A stretch of DNA of 64,000 bases, taken from contig JAZBRS010000076.1 of the NCBI GenBank assembly GCA_037176725.1, forward strand, positions 119,183,001 through 119,247,000, given 5' to 3'. A program made the position numbers and the translations under genes. This document shows positions 1 to 9,922 of this stretch, piece by piece. This DNA comes from Posidonia oceanica (Eukaryota; Streptophyta; Magnoliopsida; Alismatales; Posidoniaceae). Numbering within the stretch: position 1 is the first letter of the stretch; each line of letters starts with the position of its first letter. The notes below the pieces were generated by a model. It did no database searches, was not told the origin of the DNA, and saw only the letters and a list, made by a program, of their open reading frames with translations.

Positions 1-51
1 GGAGGAAGAAGAAAGAAGGGCTTACTCACCTTGCACAGGGGCACTTTTAGC

Positions 52-70
52 GGTCCCACCGTGATCGCCA
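52..70 (-). promoter_or_regulatory. Primer-binding site of element B
   Basis: On the minus strand it reads TGGCGATCACGGTGGGACC, three bases past the LTR end. Element A has a near-identical sequence in the equivalent place. It resembles the TGGCGCC...GTGGGG primer sites of Tat-type elements, but I cannot name the tRNA. Confidence 0.6.
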
Positions 71-807
71 GACTGTGGATATAGGGTTTCGATTAGGAGA
101 AGAAGAGGCTTGCTTCTTTGTTTCTATTTGCTCCTTCTTGGGGTCCCCTTTTGTTGTATCTGACTTCTCCACTCCACGTGTGTTGAAGTTAGTGTGATCG
201 CCACTCTCGGTTTGCTTTCGCTGGCCCTCGAGACGCCTTGGGGAGATGTGTGATGGTTGTGGGTTCAGCTACCTTGGGACAACGCCTATGTTGCACAAGG
301 GTGCCCGTACTTGGTGAATCTCTTCTTCTTTCTTCTTTCTCCTTGTATGACAATTGTTAACAAAACAAACAGAAATGACGCAAATATGGATCAATATGGT
401 ATAGTAACTTATTCAGAATAAATAAAAAGGGACATAAAGAGACACAACGAAATACTTACCCGAGGGGTTTGATCCCTCCAGTTGCAACTAATGGAAATGT
501 ATGCCTAGCTACAACAATATATGAAATGAATATGCTTGATTATACTATGGAATTAAACATATGATATGAAAAGAGAAAATTTAAAGAGAGTCCCCTTTTT
601 ATCTATGCACGGAGTGCAAGATATGTCGACATGATACTATTGACAACAAAGGGAGACTCAAGCTCTTTCAATGACTCTTTCCAATTTCTCAAAGTTCTAT
701 AAAAAACGTGGTTTCTCTCTCTAGGGATCTCTCCACTATTTCAATTCTCAAAAATCTCATCTCTCTCCAAAAAATCCCCCGTCCTCGACCCTATTGGGGT
801 ACCCCTG

Positions 808-815
808 CTTTTATA
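808..815 (-). promoter_or_regulatory. Putative TATA box of LTR B
   Basis: TATAAAAG followed by CAGGGG on the minus strand, in the middle of the LTR, a usual place for the U3 promoter. Inferred from motif and position only. Confidence 0.45.
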
Positions 816-875
816 GAAGTAGGGGGAACAAAAGGAATTGAATGAATAGACCAGCAATCTTTCCAATTCAGGAGT

Positions 876-987
876 GTTATACGCTGGAAAACCAGTGGAT
901 AACGTTATACGCTGGGAGTCCAGCGGATAACGTTATACGCTGGGAGTCCAGCAGATAACGTTATACGCTGGGAGTCCAGCAGATAAC
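876..987. repeat. 28-bp hairpin minisatellite, 4 copies, in LTR B
   Basis: Four head-to-tail 28-bp units start at 876, 904, 932 and 960. Each begins GTTAT and ends ATAAC, with inner arms GCTGG and CCAGC around a GAGT loop, so every unit is a nested inverted repeat. The first unit differs in its inner part. Two related hairpins lie at 1193-1212 and 1224-1237. Confidence 0.85.
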
Positions 988-1192
988 AGCCTCCGAAGCA
1001 CAGCTGCCAGGATCAAGGAATATCCTCTAATTAAAACTCGATTAAATGTCATTAAGCTGGTGTTAATTGCATTGACTGGTCAACAAAGTCTAAAGAAGGC
1101 AAAAACATAGATTTTGTATTTGTCCAAATAGAGAAAGTTTGGAGCTGACTGGGTTCCCACATTACACACTGGAAAAGCAGCAGCCAATGTTA

Positions 1193-1237
1193 GCCACTGG
1201 AAAACCAGTGGCCAACGTTATAAGCTGGGAATCCAGC
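1193..1237. repeat. Two hairpins related to the LTR B minisatellite
   Basis: At 1193-1212, GCCACTGG and CCAGTGGC form a perfect 8-bp stem with an AAAA loop. At 1224-1237, GCTGG and CCAGC form a 5-bp stem with a GAAT loop. Stem sequences differ from the main array but remain self-complementary. Confidence 0.7.
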
Positions 1238-1456
1238 ATACAACATCCTCAGTCAGTCTATCTTCCAAATTTGGTCAAGAAATGAAGAACATTCAAGTTG
1301 TTGACACTTGAGGCTTAAATAGGGATAACGTTTTGAACTGGAGAAAAGGTGTTTGGCTCAAGCAAGATGCCTTGGATTGAGCGAAGAGCTTCTAGGCGTG
1401 ACCTAATGCAATAGACTATACTACCATGAAGGGAGTGCCAAAACGGGGTATCTATA

Positions 1457-4329
1457 GTACTACATTAATCGATTTGAATCGGTTAACTATATCCCCCATC
1501 ATGAGCGTGTCAGCTGCCTAGCCGTTCACAGCAACCCCTTTCGGATGGTCGAGAACCTATATCACTGGTGGGGCTACGTGAAGGGAACACCACTCAGGTG
1601 GTACGGCCAAGGGATCGCCAAGCCGATCACAGCCGAAGAGCGAAGAGACTTCGAAGGTATCGGGTATGACTGGCAGCCTCATGAAAATAAACGCCTACAC
1701 TCGAAGAATCAGAAGATTTCCATCCCTCGGGATCTCACCAACTTTACCAGTACATGTGCCCTTGATCCAAATAAAAGCCAAGCCATCCTAGAGTCCCCCA
1801 CTGCTAACAGAGGAGTGGGTATGCATTGAAGACTACTATTTAGATGAAGAGCAGTCTGGTACATTGGAAACAGTTCAGACTAGTGGAGAGGTCCAGCAAA
1901 ACCCCACAGCATCTCGGTCAGTTTGCCTGGCCCTCCCTTCTACTGATACAATAGCAGAATCAGTGAGTTCTGTATCGGAGTTGATAGTCTCCCAGTTCCG
2001 CAGTTTTACCAGCACCTTCGACAGCCACAGTAGCAACTCCAGAGTTAGGAGCACACCCTCAGGCACCATTCACCAGTCTGCTCACAGCCTCAGTCGCATC
2101 AGCACAACAGCCACCCTCTCTAGCAATTCAGTCAGTCAGTTCAGCCAGCTTCGTGACTTAACCCAATTCATCAGCAGCACCACCAATAACGCAGGTGGCT
2201 CCATCAACCATACAACCATCTGCCTCAATAAATCAAGTCTTGTGGTGGGCCCACAAGGCGTCCTCAGCCATGCAACCAGCATCACCAGTGGACGTAGGCG
2301 TTTCGTCGCCTGGCACAATCGTCCAGCTATCAGCCCTCCAGAGGAGCACATCTATCTCCCCTCTAGCCCTGCCAACCCAGTTGGCACCTTCGCAACAGCA
2401 GGCACTTCGGCTAGTAATACAGTTGATGGCCAGACCAACCACTCCAGGATGGGGTGCCACCGAGCAACAGGCTTAAGAGTCGCTTAGTGCCTACTATGTC
2501 GATCTCGCTTCTGACGAAGAAAGGGGAGTCGTCATAGAGGCTCAGGTGGCAGCCTGCTTGGAGACTTGGAACTGCTATTCCAAGAGTAGCTTGCAGCACT
2601 GGCGGAGGATGCCGCAGAACAATAGGCGGTAAAGAAGGGGAAAGCCATGGTCACGGATCCCTCCCAGCAGGAAGACCATCCATCTATCATGGTCCTAGAA
2701 GAGTTAGCAGCTTCACCACCCACTAGACCAATTGAGTTAATCACTCCGCAGCTAGGAGGCTGGTCTAGATGGTTTGTACAATACATGCCCCGCTTAGGCA
2801 GTGCAGCAGGTGCCAGTAAGCAAATCAGTCGCCCAAAGAACAACCACCAATCCGATACACCCCCTATAAGTACATTAGAAGATGCGGAGGAGGAAACAGT
2901 AGTAGCAATGACCGCAGCAGTAGTGGCCTAAGCAGCAGTAGCAACAACAGAACAGGTAGAGGAGCCAGATCAGTTAGCAAGTCCGGAGATCGCCAGAACA
3001 GAGGTCGCACACTGAGCATACAGAAACACTCGGGTAAGCGTGACCATTTTGAGGCATCATCGGGGCCAGGAGACGGACACATCCACTCCTTCGATATCAC
3101 AGACCCAACCTTCAAGAAGGAGATCCTCTCAGAACTCATTAGATATGGAGAGGAGGACGATACATGCGTAGATGAGAATGATGAGCCATCATCGGAGTTC
3201 CAGCCATACGATGATGACCCAGAGGGCCCTAACCTTCACGTCGAAGAAGAGACGGAGGTTAACAATATCAACACAACCAAGGAAGTCATGGAGGCTAGCA
3301 TTAGTGCCAAACTGTCACCCCAGGCCAGAGTAGATTTCCTAGCTTTCCTCAGGGAATATGCAGACGTCTTCGCCTGGTGTTATGATGACATGGTCGGCCT
3401 CAACATCGTGATAGTGGTACACAGTCTGGCACTGAAGCCTGATGCAAAGCCAATGAAGCAGAAACTCATGAGATGGCGACCACAATGGCTACTCAAGATC
3501 AAAGAACAAATCATGAAGCAGCATAATGTCAGCTTCCTCAAGGTCGTCCTATACCCAGAATGGCTTGCTAATGTTGTGCCAGTGCCAAAGAAAGATGGCC
3601 ATGTCCGCATGTGCATCGACTACAGAGATCAGAACAAGGCGAGTCCCAAGGACGACTTCCCACTACCGCACATTGACGTCCTGGTTGACAACATAACAGG
3701 CCACAAAGTTCTCTCCTTCATGGACGGCTTCTCCAGCTACAATCAGATCAGAATGGCAGAAGAAGATATGGAAAAGACATCCTTCATCACCCCTTGGGGA
3801 GTCTTCTACTACCAAGTAATGCCGTTTGGGCTCAAGAATGCGGGGGCAACTTATCGGAGGGCTATGACAGCATTGTTCCACGACCTCATGCACCAAGAAG
3901 TCGAGGTCAATGTGAACGATATGATTGCCAAGTCCAAAGAGCTCGAGGATCACCTCACTTGCCTGAAGAAGCTCTTCGATTGCTTAAGAAAATACAAGCT
4001 TCGCCTTAACACCAACAAGTGTGTATTCGGGGTATCTTTTGGAAAGCTCCTCGGCTATATCTTCAACCAAATGCGAATCGAGGTGGATCCGAGCAAGGCC
4101 AGAGCCATCGTGTAGATGCCACCCCCCAGAACTGAAAAGGAGATCTGAGGACTGTTGGGGCAATTGCAATACATCAGTCGGTTCATAGCATAACTCACTC
4201 CCATTTGCAAACCGATATTCAAGCTCCTGAGGAAGAATGCATAGATCAATTGGAGCGACAAGTGCCAAGCTGCATTTGATAAAATCAAGCAGCTCCTTAT
4301 CAAACCTCCGGTCCTGGTTCCCACCACGC
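1457..4329 (+). pseudogene. Element D: fossil Tat/Ogre-type pol (protease tail, linker, RT, start of RNase H)
   Basis: The translation matches E1 (about 26330-29280) domain by domain. The block after the protease with the G-patch-like motif (KGTPL..YGQGIA..., then GIGYD) lies at about 1545-1730. A Ser/Thr/Ala-rich linker follows to about 3000, then a pre-RT segment, then RT at about 3500-4115. The RT keeps VPKKDG, CIDYRD, FSSYNQI and FGLKNAGATY, but the catalytic YVDD is NVND (3909-3920), so it is dead. Several stops and frame changes break it, for example at 4113 and in the GLLG..LQYISRFIA region. It ends abruptly at 4329 inside the RNase H start, where element A has inserted. It is the oldest layer seen here. 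Confidence 0.85.
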
Positions 4330-5938
4330 TGTAGATATCCCATTTTCACATTTCTGAGAGTTCATAGAGGACAGGAACTTCTAAGGCACTCAGATCACAC
4401 AACTAAGGCTTAATAACGTATTTTTCTGGAGATTTTATGACTTAATTAAAAACAATACTTGATTTTGATTAGCTCAAGTTCGTTAGCTGTAGCAGAGCTG
4501 ACTCGCCCAAACTCGTGGCAAGTTTGAGTACCTTGAGCACGCTTTATCTCACTCAAATCCATGGAAGATTTGAGTTAAAAAAGACGTTTTTACGATTTCA
4601 TGAGATCTCTGAAGTTTTCCAGGCTTTTATCGAGTTTTCTTGATTAAACTTAAAAGATAGGGTTAAAAATACAAAAGACTTAGCTAGTTGCCTCCCAAAG
4701 TGGCAACACAGCCAGACGCCTTTTAGAGCGGCGATTGGACTGTGTAGGCGCCAGGAAGACAGGTGACTAGCACCATTTCTCTCTCTCCAACTTAAATATC
4801 AATATCCTGGGCATTAATATAATATACGGGAATTTTTATAAACTATTATAACATTTTTCCGTAAATTATTGATATTTATATGATTTGCTAGCATTTAATA
4901 TATGGTATAACACATATATCATAAATAAAATAATCAAAGAACAATCTAGAAAATCCTAGGTGGCCCCAAACAAATATCTTGATTTTTAACACGTTTTAAT
5001 GTGCTAATCAAATCCCTAAAAATCAGAATCCAATCCCTTAGAATCTCCTAAAAAACAAAAATAGATATTTTAGTTGCTTGGAATAGTACTACAGTTAGGT
5101 GCCACTATATGCGGTGACTAGCTGACGTGGACTCCGCTAACCTGGTCACGCTGTGTTTCCCCGACATTTCCACTATCTTTTTGGGAGATATTTGTCCCAA
5201 TCGCCCGCCTATGTGGCGACTAACCCTAAATATCAATTTTCTTCTAGAAGCTTCTAGAACCTTCCTAGCTTTGAGCCACCCGTGTCCCACGAACCTATAA
5301 AAAGGCTCTATGAGTCAGTGCATGAGGGGGGCCAATTTTAGGGTTTGGGGGTCAATTTTAGGGTTTTAAGGAGGCCACATTTAGAAAGAGAGAGAGTCAT
5401 CTTCTAAGAGAGAAACCTTAGCCTCCGTTATCGATCCCAGAGATCACCACGTCCCACCTTCGATCCTAGAGATCTCGAGCATAGCTGGAGCTCCAACCGT
5501 GCCTCCACTTCCTTACTCCACTGCATACAGCACGAGGGTGAAGGGAGTATCTTCCTCCAATCTTTTTTATTACATTTCATTATTGCATTCCCTAACATAG
5601 GACCCATAGCATAAGCATGTGGGGAACAACCCTCGGTTAGTATTAGATTCATCTGTCTATATTATTCTCTGTTTTCTTCTTATTATCATTTACTACACAC
5701 AAACTTATCTAGATCTCTTATTTTCATTTGTTTTGAAGGAAAAGGAAAACACTCACGTAAACACGAGGAAGCCACTAGACGACATCCTGCCGTCGATCTA
5801 GTGAACCGAGTACCCACATCATCTACATCTCCCTAGGCGCCTTGTCCACCCATTGATAAGTGGCGATCACAACAAAGTTAACAACGTCGTAGAAGCATTG
5901 TTATCTTCATCCAAACAACCCCCAAATCCACATCCACA
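4330..5938 (+). repeat. 5' LTR of element A
   Basis: About 1.6 kb, starting TGTAGATATCCC and ending ATCCACA. It carries a TATA box (5296-5303) and, near its 3' end (5861-5870), a copy of the PBS core TGGCGATCAC. The start is placed where homology of fossil D to the E1 and E2 RNase H stops. The end is placed by analogy with LTR B. Confidence 0.68.
5296..5303 (+). promoter_or_regulatory. Putative TATA box of LTR A
   Basis: TATAAAAA in the context CCTATAAAAAGGCTC, about 640 bases before the LTR end. This fits a U3 promoter with a long R-U5. Motif and position only. Confidence 0.5.
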
Positions 5939-5941
5939 GAA

Positions 5942-5960
5942 CTAGCGATCACGATGGGAC
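5942..5960 (+). promoter_or_regulatory. Primer-binding site of element A (decayed)
   Basis: Reads CTAGCGATCACGATGGGAC and aligns with the cleaner PBS of element B. It directly follows the LTR end. Confidence 0.55.
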
Positions 5961-7303
5961 TGGCTTTAGCCAACCCTCTATGCTACTTGAGTTTTTTCCT
6001 TCCTTCCTTCATTTCCTTCTTTAGATCTAGTTGTTTTTCTTTGTTGTTTTCGGTTTAGGAGGCCATGCGCCTAGGTTTTTCACAACTCCTAAACCCTGTG
6101 GTGTTTTTTGTAATTAGAACAGTTTTTCTAACCCAACCACCTTGATCTTAAGGCAAGAGGTCTTGTTAGCACTTTGAGGCAACGACAACCTCCTGTCTAG
6201 GGTCGTAGAGGGTCGGGTTACTACTGTTCTGAAAAATAGAGAACTCCGATTTCCAGTCGCCCAGTAATCCGATGCCTGAGCAAGTCGCAGTTCACTGCAG
6301 CGACCTCTCCAGACGCACCCATTACAGGCGACTGGATCTGGGTTTTAATTTCAGTGCAGATCGTTTATTATTTTCAGTAGCTTGTGTTGTTTTCTTTTAG
6401 ATCTGTAGTAGCTTAATAAACTGATTAACATCCTGTCCACTGCAATTTTAGTTTTTTATTCAGATTTAGGTTTGTATGTGTCCACCCTTAAGGTGGAAAC
6501 TATCTTCTTGATATTAAAGTTAAAATTCCTTGAGAAATCCTTTCCCTAACTAAAATAATCAAATAGAGCGAACCAAGCCAGTGCAAGTCGCTCACCCATA
6601 CTCTGTTTGGTTAGGATAGTTAGATTAAGAACTCAAGGTGTCCTAGGGCTTTATTTTGACTCCTCCTCTTCCTTGAGTCAAAATAATCCTTGGTAGATAC
6701 TTGATACTTTAGTATTCCTTGTTTATTTACTGTTTTGTGGTTTGATAAGGGCTAATCTTAAGGACAGAATTCTAGGTGGTGGGCTCCTCTTTAGAGAAAC
6801 AAACTCGCCGCCTAGGCTCTCTTGGTAGACCTTGAACGAAGGTCAAAGAGTGGTACCCATAAGCCAAAAATCCCATTGATTGTGAACATGCAGGTTTAAT
6901 TAACTGATTAATTATTCACTTCAACAAATAAAACCTGCGATTTGTCTGAAACATTGCACGGTTTTATTTTCTTGTTTGTTGCGCGGTCTGCCCAGAACAG
7001 ACCTTGGCTGCTGGAAGAATAGGGCTTAAGCCGCCTGTTCAGAAGACGCCTCGCACAGCCGCCCTTTCAAACGGCGACTTGTTTGGTCGCCTGACTTACC
7101 GGCGACGGCAAGGTAGATGTTCCAGTGTGCATTGTTTGCAGGGATTTTACTGTCACCATTAACAGGTTGAATTTAGCATCAAAACAGCAACTGCTTCTCT
7201 TATTTCGTTCTCTTTTACTTAATCGAGTCTACATTAAGTAGTGTAATTGAGTCTGTAATTTCCTTTTCAAGTTTTCTATAATAATTTAAAAGACAATCTC
7301 ACA
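5961..7303 (+). other. Leader of element A between PBS and gag
   Basis: About 1.3 kb with no sustained reading frame. It is AT-rich with scattered short C/G-rich patches that repeat GCGAC/GTCGC words (about 6250-6330 and 7040-7110). No tRNA gene or other element is visible. It is presumed to be the untranslated leader with packaging signals. Confidence 0.5.
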
Positions 7304-9001
7304 ATGGAGCTTTATCGACCAAATCAAGAGCGCATCAATGTGACATCTGCCTCGACTTCAACTTCACAAGCATAAGAGCTAGAAACCCCCAACATTGCAC
7401 AAGGAGTTGAAGGAGAGAGAGAAATAAGCCACTCCCGAACATGGAGTACCTCGTTTGCACACACACTTCCTGAAGTAACCTCCCCGGTAGTACTGCCTAC
7501 ATCGACCGCTTCCTATCTATCTGAGGAAGCGACTAATGAGATCTACCAACTACTGATACAACACCACCATCCCTCATTTAGGAGCCTACAAACCTCATCT
7601 GTCTACCAACTTTCTTTCCTAAACCCTCACCGAAACCCACTAATCACGCCCACTCACACATACAACACACCACTAAACCCCACTATAAACTTCCCTACCC
7701 AAGGTTCATTCACACAATACCACGCAACGCCAACCTATCCTTTCATGCATCAAACCATGCCATCATACACAACGTACCAACAACCACAATATCTCGGAAC
7801 ATCATACCAACCACAGTATCCCGGAATAACACACTCACCACAACCTCCCGCTAACACACAATCATACTACACTCCATATCAATCCCTCCCCTTCTCTCCA
7901 CCATACAACCCTCTATCACCACCATTCCACCAAAATCATGGGCACCTAAACTAGGGGCAACAAGCCTTGCCAGGACAGAACATCAAAAGAATGATCTCAG
8001 AAGCACTCACAAAGGCAGGGGTTACACATAAAGCACCAATAGGGTTCGACACTTCTAAGTTTCCTCATTTTGTTCTTCCATCTGGATTCAAAATGCCAAA
8101 GATGAGGAAATACAATGGAATAGAGGATCCAAGAGGCCATCTAGCCACATTCACTATGGATGCTCTACCCTATCAGTATGATAATGGACTTACTATCTAC
8201 CTCTTCTTCAAAAGCTTAGAAGGAGAAGCACTGGGATGATTCAACATGCTCACAGCATATGATCTCAGTAGCTTCAAGATGGTCTAAGAAAAATTTCTGC
8301 TCCAATATGGCCATCGCATCCAACACGAGCCTACAATGAGTGACCTCCTCGCTGAAAGGATGAAACCTGATGAGGAGTTCGCTACTTTTGCAAGTAGATG
8401 GAGAGACATGGCTGCAAGGTCCAAATGCTACATTCCAGAGAGCCAGGTAGTTGAGGTCATTTCGCAAAACACTACAGGAGTGCTCAGAACAGGGCTACTG
8501 ATTAGTGACCTTCAAACGTACCCTCAACTGTATGAGCGCACGGCGAGGGTCCTCTGTCACAAAGAAGAGCTACCATTCTTGGAACCCGAAGGAAGGGGCA
8601 AGAAGAAGACCACTGGCTATACGCTTGAAGGCGTCACTAATAACATGGCCCAGGTCTCAATTCAACAAAAGCAAAAAGAGCAAAGGGACCCCCAATATCA
8701 GTCTAAGCAATCATTTCTGGCCCAAGGACAACTGACCCAGTATCAGCCAGTACAACACCAACAACAGCAGCCACCTGACTACTTGGTACATGCCCAGCAA
8801 GGATGGATGAACAATGCATACCAGGGGCGACAGTAGGGGCAGAGGAACTACCACAACATCCCTCCACTGGGAAACTACAAGGGCCCTCAGAGGCAAAGCT
8901 ATCCTCCGCTTCCTGAATCGATCCCCGACACATTCAGGATGTTGGTTGAAAGTGGAGATCTACGTCTCCCAGAACCCAGTCCAAGTCCTCCCAATGCTAA
9001 T
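7304..9001 (+). pseudogene. gag of element A, Tat-like, interrupted by stop codons and by E0
   Basis: One reading frame runs from the ATG at 7304 to the E0 insertion with no frameshift, broken only by stops at 7373, 7952, 8237, 8285 and 8834. The N-terminal third is Ser/Thr, then Pro/Tyr/Gln-rich (about 7740-7950). The capsid-type domain lies at about 8040-8580, with KMPKMRKYNGIEDPRGHL, then FFKSLEGEALG and FATFASRWRDMAAR, matching the Retrotrans_gag layout of Tat elements. A Gln-rich tail follows (about 8640-8830). The stop at 8834 lies in a Gln-Gly-Gln context and that at 8237 follows the conserved Gly where Trp is expected, so simple C-to-T or G-to-A decay is likely. Gag would form the particle shell. 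This copy cannot do so. Confidence 0.75.
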
Positions 9002-9299
9002 TGTAGCGATCCCGGTGTTCGGATCGTCCATGCACGATGCCAACGCTCGCGTGCACCGATCAAAATCAGGTTCACTATTAGCGAGTGTATCTGAGAAGGA
9101 AGACTTGACTCGAAAACACCAAAAAAGGGAAGAAAGAGCAAGAAAAAGAAAAGATAAGACAAATTACAGTCGCCACTGTGTCTATTAAGTCAGGAGACAA
9201 GGAAAACCAGGAAAATGCGTGAATAAATACACAAAACCAAGCAAAAAATGCAATGCGATGCAATGCAAATGAAATGAGATGCAATGAGATGCAATGATA

Positions 9300-9440
9300 T
9301 GACTCGTGCCTAGGATAAGGGCAATATGGTCATTACGGGCCATGAGAAAGGGCAAGGACTCCTGTTACGTGTGGGGAAGGTGTTAGGCACCCCCGACATG
9401 CCCGAGAGTCGTTCTTTCTAGGCTTACGCTCGCGTATGCA
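9300..9440 (-). promoter_or_regulatory. Conserved U5-side LTR block (CCTAACACC block), E0 copy
   Basis: Contains GGTGCCTAACACCTTCCCC on the minus strand plus flanks that are also found in the LTRs of E1, E2 (both) and the solo LTR. It is the best preserved part of all five LTRs. Function unknown; possibly a 3'-end or RNA-structure element. Confidence 0.6.
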
Positions 9441-9714
9441 AGAAAATGCATACTTTGAATGCCTAAGTGCCATGAATGCCTCTCTGAATGCTCAAATGGG
9501 TGCTCTAAGTGATAGAATGCGTGCAAGGAATTAAACGTGCAATCTAAGTACTCAGCAGCGCTGTCTGTGTTCTGAACCGGGTGAACCCTGGTCCCTGAGA
9601 ACTTCAGGCAGTAAGCATCACTGCCCTAAATGCAAATGCAGGCGATAAAACAAAATAGCGGTAAAACCATATACATGCAAGCGACATGCAAAGGAAAACA
9701 ATAGCAAACATGCA

Positions 9715-9922
9715 AAATGGTGCGAGAAACGAAAGCAGGCGAAAAGGAATGCAGGCACACAAAACGATGCGAAAGCAAGTGACAAGGAATGCAGGCACAC
9801 AAAACGATGCGAAAACGGGCGAAAACAGATGCTGGCATGCAAAACGGTGCAAAAGCGATAGTAGGTACGTAAAACAGTGCAAAAATGAGCAAAACCAGAT
9901 GTGGGCACGCAAAACGATGCAT
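9715..9922 (-). repeat. Degenerate 30-bp-type tandem array in LTR E0
   Basis: Repeated words GCAGGCACACAAAACGATGC and variants at irregular spacing. This is the decayed counterpart of the clean 30-bp arrays in the E1 and E2 LTRs. Confidence 0.65.

Larger units (their letters stand above)
1..1456 (-). mobile_element. Element B: Ty3-type LTR retrotransposon, 5' edge only (PBS and 5' LTR)
   Basis: Read on the minus strand, an LTR runs from 1456 to 74 and is followed at once by a primer-binding-site-like sequence (70 to 52). This is the 5' end of an element whose coding part lies left of the window. The LTR starts TATAGATACCCC (a decayed TGT start) and ends CCACA. The same terminal logic and the same PBS core are seen in element A, so A and B are related, but their LTR bodies do not align by eye. 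B interrupts the old pol fossil that resumes just right of 1456. The target duplication cannot be checked because the other end is outside the window. Confidence 0.72.
74..1456 (-). repeat. 5' LTR of element B
   Basis: About 1.38 kb. On the minus strand it carries a TATA box (TATAAAAG, 815 to 808), a tandem hairpin minisatellite upstream of it, and a copy of the PBS core near its 3' end (203 to 194). The boundary at 74 is set by the CCACA end next to the PBS and by comparison with element A. The boundary at 1456 is set by the loss of pol homology in fossil D. It has no coding capacity. Confidence 0.68.
4330..9001 (+). mobile_element. Element A: Ty3-type LTR retrotransposon, 5' half (LTR, PBS, leader, gag)
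   Basis: The element inserted into fossil D after CACGC (4325-4329, the candidate target duplication). Order: LTR 4330-5938, PBS near 5943, a leader of about 1.35 kb, then a gag reading frame from 7304. The gag is cut at 9001 by element E0, and the rest of A is not in the window. The gag is of the Tat kind (KMRKYNGIEDPRGHL) but clearly different from that of E1 and E2. Confidence 0.75.
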
